Shown here: positions 14,752 through 19,591 of the stretch, in pieces | How the letters are laid out: the number at the start of each line of letters is the position of its first letter | Position numbering within the stretch: the stretch's first letter is position 1 | Assembly: GCA_002428085.1 (NCBI GenBank) | Contig: DJAA01000048.1 | Location: 1 to 19,591, forward strand | Source: Sulfurimonas sp. UBA6014 | Lineage (GTDB): Bacteria > Campylobacterota > Campylobacteria > Campylobacterales > Sulfurimonadaceae | Direction: 5' to 3' | Length of the DNA stretch: 19,591 bases | Notes under the pieces: generated by a model | What the model saw: only the letters and a program-made list of their open reading frames with translations | Database searches by the model: none | What the model was told of the DNA's origin: nothing | Program-made: the position numbers and the translations under genes

Positions 14752-15120
14752 TTAAAATTTTGATATATACTCCACAACTAACTCTATCTCTTCATCGTCT
14801 AATTGACTTATTTGCCCACGCATCATCTCTTTAAATTCTCGACCGTATGAGCCATCTTTATATCCAAAAAGTACCGTTTTTATCTTTTCTTCTCTCCAAC
14901 CCGCTATAACCTGTGACTTTCCTAAAGCATTCTTTTCCCCATAAAGTCCATGACATGGAGCACATTTACTCAGATAAATCGACTCACCAGATTTCGACTC
15001 TTTAACGGTTAATTTTATCTCTTGAGCTCCAAGTATATTTTTTTGCTCCGTATCTACCTTCGAACACCCTAAAAACATAATGGCTATAATAATAATTTGA
15101 AAAATATGCAAATGTTCCAT
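14752..15120 (-). CDS. Lipoprotein monohaem cytochrome c
   Basis: The protein has 122 residues from ATG 15120. A hydrophobic stretch ends in IMFLGC with C19, a good lipobox, so the mature protein is probably a lipid-anchored periplasmic cytochrome. The haem site is CAPCHG at 53-58 with H57 as proximal ligand. M99 or M100 in FKEMMRGQISQLDDEEIE is the likely distal ligand, followed by the usual C-terminal helix. About 30 residues of polar linker separate the anchor from the haem domain. The start is uncertain: AAAGG touches ATG 15120, whereas TTG 15111 has AAGGA eight bases upstream and gives a compact 16-residue lipoprotein signal. It probably carries electrons near the bc1/cbb3 system; partners are unknown. 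Confidence 0.85.
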   Translation of the reverse strand: MEHLHIFQIIIIAIMFLGCSKVDTEQKNILGAQEIKLTVKESKSGESIYLSKCAPCHGLYGEKNALGKSQVIAGWREEKIKTVLFGYKDGSYGREFKEMMRGQISQLDDEEIELVVEYISKF

Positions 15121-15230
15121 CCTTTATTTTCCCCATTTTATCCAATATGATTTGAGAGTTTTTTAAGATAAATTTTTAAAAAAATATACTTAATAAAATA
15201 TTTAGAATGGAACTTTTTTTATAAAATTAC

Positions 15231-15446
15231 TTATTCTGGTCTATAGTTTTTTTTGAGCATTGCTTTTTTATTTTCTTGTTTAATCGCATCGTTGAGTTCC
15301 TCTTCTCCATCAAACTTTGCACCGTTTAGAAATTTCTCTTCATCATCAAACTGACCATTTTTTATAGCCCAAAGAAAAGCAAAAAGAGCCACAGCACCTA
15401 AAAAAATTGATGCTCCAAGCATCATGGCAATTACCCAGGTATCCAA
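15231..15446 (-). CDS. ccoS: cbb3-type cytochrome oxidase assembly protein
   Basis: This 71-residue protein has one membrane helix (about 5-27) followed by FLWAIKNGQFDDEE (24-37), the conserved CcoS signature, and a polar charged tail. CcoS is needed for maturation of the cbb3 oxidase, where mutants lack cofactors in CcoN. The start is TTG 15446 with a strong AGGAG site five bases upstream; the next in-frame ATG would cut into the helix. It lies eight bases after ccoI on the same strand, the normal ccoI-ccoS order. The ccoNOQP structural genes are not in the window. Confidence 0.9.
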   Translation of the reverse strand: MDTWVIAMMLGASIFLGAVALFAFLWAIKNGQFDDEEKFLNGAKFDGEEELNDAIKQENKKAMLKKNYRPE

Positions 15447-15454
15447 AATTTCTC

Positions 15455-17863
15455 CTAATTTTTATTCCATTTTAGTCGTATTCTCATAGAATTGCCTACA
15501 ACAAGCAACGAACTTACACTCATAGATATGGCGGCAACAAGAGGTATCACATACCCAGCCATTGCCAGCGGAATTGTGATAGCATTGTAAAGTAAAGAAA
15601 TACCAAGATTTTGCTTAATAAGTCCATAGGTTGTGCGTGAGATTTTAAAGGCATCTTCAAGCGATTTGAGAGAATCATTTAAAAGCACCACATCGCTGAC
15701 ATCTACCGCAATATCACTGCCACTTCCCATAACTATCCCTATATCTGCACGCGCTAAAGCTAAAATATCATTGACTCCATCGCCTACCATAACGATAGTT
15801 TTGCCCTCATCATGCAAATTGCTTATATATTCTAGTTTATCTTGTGGAGTTTGTTCTGACCTGTATTCGTTGATGCCGAGCTCATTTGCTACTTTTTGTG
15901 CAGTGCGTTGGTTATCGCCTGTAATCATAACCACACGAATATTTTTTTTGTTTAAATTTAAAACTAACTCTTTTGCGTTCTCTTTTAGCGTATCGCCGAG
16001 TTCATAGAGTGCTACAATCTTGTTGTCAACTGCAAAATAAAAAAGAGTATTTTCACTTGCATATTGAAATATTATGCCGTTGTTTTGCATCAATTTTAAA
16101 TTGCCGCCAAGTAAAGTGTGTACTTCATGTTTGGCACTAATTCCACATGCCGGGACTTGCGTGTAATCGTCCAAAATTACATCTTTTAAATCCTCGTGAT
16201 TTTGCTTCATATAATTGTATATTCCACATGCCACGGGATGTTTTGAAGATTTAACCAAAGAGAGGAGTAATTTTTTGTCAAACTCTTCATAAATATGCTC
16301 TTTTATCACCTCAGGTTTGCCAACCGTCAAAGTGCCCGTTTTATCCAGCACTAAAATGTCAGCTTTTGCCATAGTCTCAAGTTGCGCAGCTTCTTTAAAG
16401 AGTATCCCTTTTTTAGCGCCAAGACTCAAACCCACTAAAGTAGCCACCGGTGTAGCTAGTGCAAGCGCGCATGGACAAGCAATAATAATCACTGAAATAC
16501 CTACCATAAAAGAGGTCTCAAAACTGTGGAGCGACATCCACCAAACAACAAAAGTAGCAAACGAAAGGGACAAAATAACGGTAGAAAAATGTTCTGAGAG
16601 CCTGTTTGCCATTTGTTGAATTTTTGGTTTTTTATGTATTGCAGATTCTAAAAGTGCTACTAAATTTGAAAGCGTTGAGTGTTCAAAATCTTTGGTTGCC
16701 CTAAAATGAATATTTGCATCTATACTCAATGTGCCGCTTATAACATGGTCGCCAAAAGTTTTATAGATGGGTTTGCTCTCTCCCGTAAGATTCGATTCAT
16801 CAAAAGAACCGCTCCCTTTTACTATTGTGCCGTCTATTAAAACTTTTTCGCCCGAAGAGACTACAACGGTATCGCCGACTCTTACATCTCCTAATTTGCA
16901 CGAAACTATCTGCTCGTCTTTTACAATATTGACTTCACTAGGCAAATGGTTCCCCATGATATCAAGCGCATCTGCCGCACTTTTTTTGCTAAGAACCTCT
17001 AAAAATTTTCCTATTAAGACAAAAGTAATAATCATCGTCACCGAATCAAAATAGGCTTCTCCATGCTCTTGAATGGTGATAAAAAGCGAATACACATATG
17101 TTAAAGAAGCGCCTGTAAAAACGAGCAAATCCATATTAATAACTCTATTTCTTAGTCCGTAATACGCGCCTCTAAAAAAAACCCACCCACTATAAAAGAG
17201 CACAGGCGTGGCAAGAATGCCTTCAGCAATATTTAAAACAGTTTTAACATCTTGTGTTATTCCGCTAAAATAACCAGCATACTGAGCGACTGCTATCCAC
17301 ATTATATTCATGGAAGCAAAGATTGCTACAGCCATTCTTAGATAATAATCTTTTCTTTCTCTGTTAGCATGGGCTTCTTGAATAGAGGCATCGTAAGGAA
17401 AAGCGTTGTAGCCAATAGCTCGAATCATATCTATGATACCAGATAATTTTACAATGTCATCCGCCCAAACTATGATGGCTTTATTATTCGTAAAATTTAT
17501 ATTGGCTTCGATGACACCATCCATCTTATAGAGTGCTTTTTCATTTAGCCAGACACAAGCCGCGCAGTGAATTCCCTCTATAACGAGCGATACTGTGTTA
17601 AATCCGTCACTATTTACTTTAACAAATTTTTCATAAAATGCAGGAGAGTTAAAGTTCGCTGAATCTTCATACTGCTGTGTTGGCGGAGTGAGCTTAATGT
17701 TTCCTGCTTTGGCATAAAAACCATCCAATCCCTCATCGCTTAAAAGATGAAAAACACCTTGACATCCATTGCAGCAAAAAAAATGTGTTCCATCTTTTAT
17801 CATGACAGATTCTGAAAATTCCAGTTTACAATGCGTACAGGGTACTTTATCAGACAATTTCAA
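15455..17863 (-). CDS. ccoI: Copper-translocating P-type ATPase for cbb3 oxidase (CcoI/FixI)
   Basis: The 802-residue P1B-type ATPase moves Cu(I) out of the cytoplasm for loading the cbb3 oxidase. The N-terminus has a Cys-rich metal-binding region (C9, C12, C30, C31, C34), then an HMA-like domain with GIHCAAC at 97-103. Membrane helices begin near 175. TGES is at 360-363, the transmembrane CPC at 463-465, the phosphorylation site DKTGTLT at 507-513, KHP in SSKHPVACG of the nucleotide domain, and GDGVNDILALARADIG near the C-terminus. The Cys-rich N-terminus plus the linked ccoS separate it from the export pump CopA. The start is TTG 17863 (or TTG 17857) and overlaps the asparaginase-domain gene by 14 bases. 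Confidence 0.92.
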   Translation of the reverse strand: MKLSDKVPCTHCKLEFSESVMIKDGTHFFCCNGCQGVFHLLSDEGLDGFYAKAGNIKLTPPTQQYEDSANFNSPAFYEKFVKVNSDGFNTVSLVIEGIHCAACVWLNEKALYKMDGVIEANINFTNNKAIIVWADDIVKLSGIIDMIRAIGYNAFPYDASIQEAHANRERKDYYLRMAVAIFASMNIMWIAVAQYAGYFSGITQDVKTVLNIAEGILATPVLFYSGWVFFRGAYYGLRNRVINMDLLVFTGASLTYVYSLFITIQEHGEAYFDSVTMIITFVLIGKFLEVLSKKSAADALDIMGNHLPSEVNIVKDEQIVSCKLGDVRVGDTVVVSSGEKVLIDGTIVKGSGSFDESNLTGESKPIYKTFGDHVISGTLSIDANIHFRATKDFEHSTLSNLVALLESAIHKKPKIQQMANRLSEHFSTVILSLSFATFVVWWMSLHSFETSFMVGISVIIIACPCALALATPVATLVGLSLGAKKGILFKEAAQLETMAKADILVLDKTGTLTVGKPEVIKEHIYEEFDKKLLLSLVKSSKHPVACGIYNYMKQNHEDLKDVILDDYTQVPACGISAKHEVHTLLGGNLKLMQNNGIIFQYASENTLFYFAVDNKIVALYELGDTLKENAKELVLNLNKKNIRVVMITGDNQRTAQKVANELGINEYRSEQTPQDKLEYISNLHDEGKTIVMVGDGVNDILALARADIGIVMGSGSDIAVDVSDVVLLNDSLKSLEDAFKISRTTYGLIKQNLGISLLYNAITIPLAMAGYVIPLVAAISMSVSSLLVVGNSMRIRLKWNKN

Positions 17864-18332
17864 ATTTTCCTAATTCTTTATTTTTTCTCATATTTTTACA
17901 AAGTTCGACATGCCCGTTCATACAAATGAAGACGCCGCAATCTTGTAAAGCTTTTGCAAACCCTAATGCCAAACCAAGATTTAGCGTCGCTTCCACCTTA
18001 TCTATTTCAAAAGGCTTCATAGCTCCCGTGAGTATAATTTTTCTGTCTTGAAATATTTCAGATAAAAATTCTGCGGTTGTCCCCATAGTATCGGTTCCAT
18101 GGACGATAATAAACGTGTCATCTTTTGACTCCATAATGATGCTTGCTAGCATTTTTCTATCGTTACTATCCATATCTAAACTATCTTTGTAAATCACTCC
18201 GGCTACGTCATGACGAAAAGAAAAGCTCTGCAAAATTGTTTCTATCGCTAGATTATCAAAAGGTACTTCAAGCTCTCCAAGAAGAGGATTATACCTCTTG
18301 TTAAAAGTACCGCCACAATTTAAAATTAACAT
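17850..18332 (-). CDS. Half-length asparaginase-domain protein
   Basis: The 160 residues match only the N-terminal domain of L-asparaginases, which are normally about 330 residues. The active-site positions of that domain are all present: T9 in NCGGTFNK, DSLDMDSND at 50-58, HGTDTMGTTAEFL at 78-90 with T80-D81, and K106 in ILTGAMKP. The protein then ends at KELGKFEIV, and no C-terminal domain follows in any frame because ccoI begins inside its last codons. Whether it hydrolyses an amide is unknown; full asparaginases complete the site from a neighbouring subunit. Its TAATG link to gmhB and 14-base overlap with ccoI make it an intact, coupled gene rather than obvious debris. I know of no defined role. 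Confidence 0.8.
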   Translation of the reverse strand: MLILNCGGTFNKRYNPLLGELEVPFDNLAIETILQSFSFRHDVAGVIYKDSLDMDSNDRKMLASIIMESKDDTFIIVHGTDTMGTTAEFLSEIFQDRKIILTGAMKPFEIDKVEATLNLGLALGFAKALQDCGVFICMNGHVELCKNMRKNKELGKFEIV

Positions 18333-18859
18333 TATTTATTCCATATATCTTCAAATTTTGAAACTATTTTAGTGGCTTTTGAAGATAGTACATTCTTATT
18401 CTCATCAAATAAATATGTCTCTTTAAGTCCAGCACCGAGGCCTGCTTCTATGTCTCGTTCTTTGTCGCCGACCAAAACGGAATTTTGCAAATCTATATTA
18501 AACTCTTTTTGTGCATCTAAAAGCATTCCCGCATGTGGTTTTCTGCAACTGCATTCACCACTAATGTCGGGGTGATGCGGACAATGATATACTTTTGTTA
18601 TCTTGACACCATTCTTTGCAAATTCATCAACCATCCATTCGCTGAGATGTGCAAAATCTTCTTCGCTATAAAATCCCCTACTTATTCCCGATTGATTTGT
18701 AATGACAAAAATCATAAATCCAAGATTTTGATAATGCTTACAAAGTTCAAAAATCCCATCTATAAAATCAAAGTTATGTGGTTTATGCACATAATCATAA
18801 TCAACATTAATCACGCCGTCACGATCCAAAAAAAGTGCTTTTTCTAAAGAAGGACGCAC
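18332..18859 (-). CDS. gmhB: D-glycero-beta-D-manno-heptose 1,7-bisphosphate 7-phosphatase
   Basis: The 175-residue HAD phosphatase removes the 7-phosphate between the two HldE reactions. The nucleophile motif is LDRDGVIN (11-18) with D12 and D14. TNQSGISRG (54-62) is motif II, and GDKERDIEAG (131-140) gives the Mg-binding acidic residues. The zinc-binding loop CPHHPDISGECSC provides C93, H95, C103 and C105, with the RKPHAGM substrate segment behind it; this loop is diagnostic of GmhB and the related HisB N-domain. The start is GTG 18859, preceded by GGAG, three bases after the gmhA stop. It is linked to the asparaginase-domain gene by TAATG. Confidence 0.93.
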   Translation of the reverse strand: MRPSLEKALFLDRDGVINVDYDYVHKPHNFDFIDGIFELCKHYQNLGFMIFVITNQSGISRGFYSEEDFAHLSEWMVDEFAKNGVKITKVYHCPHHPDISGECSCRKPHAGMLLDAQKEFNIDLQNSVLVGDKERDIEAGLGAGLKETYLFDENKNVLSSKATKIVSKFEDIWNK

Positions 18860-18862
18860 TCT

Positions 18863-19453
18863 CTACTCTCCAACACCCTGAGCAAATATCTCTTTTTCTA
18901 TAATATCACACAATATATGACCTATTAAGATGTGTGACTCTTGAATTCTTGGAGTAGAATTAGAAGGCACGATAATAGCCATATCAGCTAACTTAGCCAT
19001 TTCACCGCCATCTCTTCCAACAAGCGCAACCGTAGTAATCCCTTTTTCTTTAGCACTCTTAAAAGCATTAATAATATTTAAAGAATTACCCGATGTTGAA
19101 ATACCTATAAATATATCACCCTTTTGCCCCATACCTTCAAGTTGACGCGAAAAAACTTTATCATATCCATAATCGTTTCCAATAGCCGTAAGGTTTGAAG
19201 TATCCGTAGTTAACGCAAGAGAAGGGATAGAAGGTCTATCAAAACCATACCTGCCAACAAGCTCTGCCGCAATATGCTGAGCATCAGCAGCACTCCCTCC
19301 ATTTCCAGCAAGAATTGTTTTATTTGAACCTCTATAAAGCTCTACACACGCTCTAGCAACTCTCTCAATCACATCCAATAATGCATCATTTTCATAAATA
19401 GCCTGCTTAGTTTCATAAGATTTTTTAATCTGATTTTTAATATATTCTTTCAT
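18863..19453 (-). CDS. gmhA: Sedoheptulose-7-phosphate isomerase
   Basis: The enzyme has 196 residues from ATG 19453, chosen because AGGAAA lies six bases upstream and the family N-terminus starts here; the frame extends to 19513 but those residues look like chance A/T-rich coding. GmhA converts sedoheptulose 7-phosphate to D-glycero-D-manno-heptose 7-phosphate, the first committed step. SIS-domain features are LAGNGGSAADAQHIAAEL (48-65) with H60 and E64, GISTSGNS (117-124) for phosphate binding, and RIQESHILIGH (169-179) with Q171 and H179. These four correspond to the zinc site of E. coli GmhA. It heads the gmhA-gmhB-asparaginase-ccoI-ccoS run. The upstream gap is very A/T rich, with TATATT-like -10 candidates about 15-25 bases before the start. 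Confidence 0.93.
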   Translation of the reverse strand: MKEYIKNQIKKSYETKQAIYENDALLDVIERVARACVELYRGSNKTILAGNGGSAADAQHIAAELVGRYGFDRPSIPSLALTTDTSNLTAIGNDYGYDKVFSRQLEGMGQKGDIFIGISTSGNSLNIINAFKSAKEKGITTVALVGRDGGEMAKLADMAIIVPSNSTPRIQESHILIGHILCDIIEKEIFAQGVGE

Positions 19454-19540
19454 ATTATTTCCTAATAAAGTAATATAAAATAATAACATATAAATTATTT
19501 TTAAACAGAGCAATCAATCTCTTTTTAGATAATTTTGCAC

Positions 19541-19591
19541 ATGCCAATCATCCTAGAAAAAATAACTGAAATAAAAAAGGAAAAAGTAATT
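19541..19591 (+). CDS. Possible 5' end of an unidentified gene (cut by right edge)
   Basis: From ATG 19541 the plus strand stays open for 17 codons to the window end (MPIILEKITEIKKEKVI). There is no ribosome-binding site before it, but GATAAT at 19528-19533 ends seven bases upstream, as for a leaderless transcript. The strand is divergent from gmhA, which is a natural position for a new gene. The piece is too short to name a family, and 17 open codons in A/T-rich DNA can occur by chance. Confidence 0.3.
   Translation, partial: MPIILEKITEIKKEKVI

Noticed and set aside
15159..15172. 14-base string shared with the minus strand at 8351-8338 (TTTTTTAAGATAAA)
   Set aside because: Very low complexity in A/T-rich gaps; a chance match is likely, and the contexts differ.
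17850..18332. Asparaginase-domain gene as a pseudogene
   Set aside because: Although half-length, its frame is clean, active-site residues are kept, and start and stop overlap neighbours in the way of a maintained gene.
1..19591. Mobile element, phage or CRISPR content
   Set aside because: No transposase, integrase, terminal inverted repeats, spaced direct repeats or tRNA-like attachment site were found on reading both strands.

Overview
The window looks like chromosomal DNA of a Campylobacterota bacterium (formerly Epsilonproteobacteria), probably Sulfurimonas-like. The support is low GC, A/T-rich intergenic gaps with -10 boxes but no clear -35 boxes, and gene content. The series waaF, hldE-hldD, a small class I cytochrome c, ccoS and ccoI recalls the right border of the Campylobacter jejuni lipooligosaccharide (LOS) locus (Cj1148 to Cj1155). 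That comparison is from memory, and the species is not proven.

Positions 1-8304 hold short, tightly packed transcription units for surface polysaccharide (LOS/LPS core) assembly. A GT4 glycosyltransferase cut by the left edge follows a WaaE/KdtX-like GT2 enzyme on the minus strand. A membrane-anchored PIG-L type deacetylase is on the plus strand, then a second GT4 enzyme on the minus strand. A plus-strand pair encodes a WaaP/InaA-type sugar kinase and a DUF1919 protein. A minus-strand operon encodes Ugd (UDP-glucose dehydrogenase), a small periplasmic ATP-dependent DNA ligase (LigE type) and a GT9 enzyme.

Positions 8367-11253 form a translationally coupled plus-strand operon. It encodes a membrane-anchored TIM-barrel protein resembling clan A glycoside hydrolases, a PAP2 membrane phosphatase and heptosyltransferase WaaF. 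Opposite it (11265-14290, minus) lies hldD-hldE followed by a YfaZ-like outer-membrane protein.

Positions 14401-17863 are respiratory: a soluble monohaem cytochrome c (plus), then on the minus strand a lipoprotein cytochrome c, CcoS and CcoI, the last two needed for cbb3 oxidase maturation. Upstream of ccoI on the same strand are a half-length asparaginase-domain gene, gmhB and gmhA (17850-19453). So GmhA, HldE kinase, GmhB, HldE adenylyltransferase and HldD, the full route from sedoheptulose-7-phosphate to ADP-L-glycero-D-manno-heptose, are all present. WaaF uses this donor, but the genes are split in two blocks around the oxidase-assembly genes. A possible gene start (19541 onward, plus) runs off the right edge.

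No tRNA, rRNA, CRISPR array, insertion sequence or phage gene was seen. No gap between genes exceeds about 110 bases. The least ordinary items are the TIM-barrel/PAP2/WaaF operon with an apparently altered catalytic site and a leaderless-looking start, the DNA ligase inside a sugar operon, and the half asparaginase between gmhB and ccoI.
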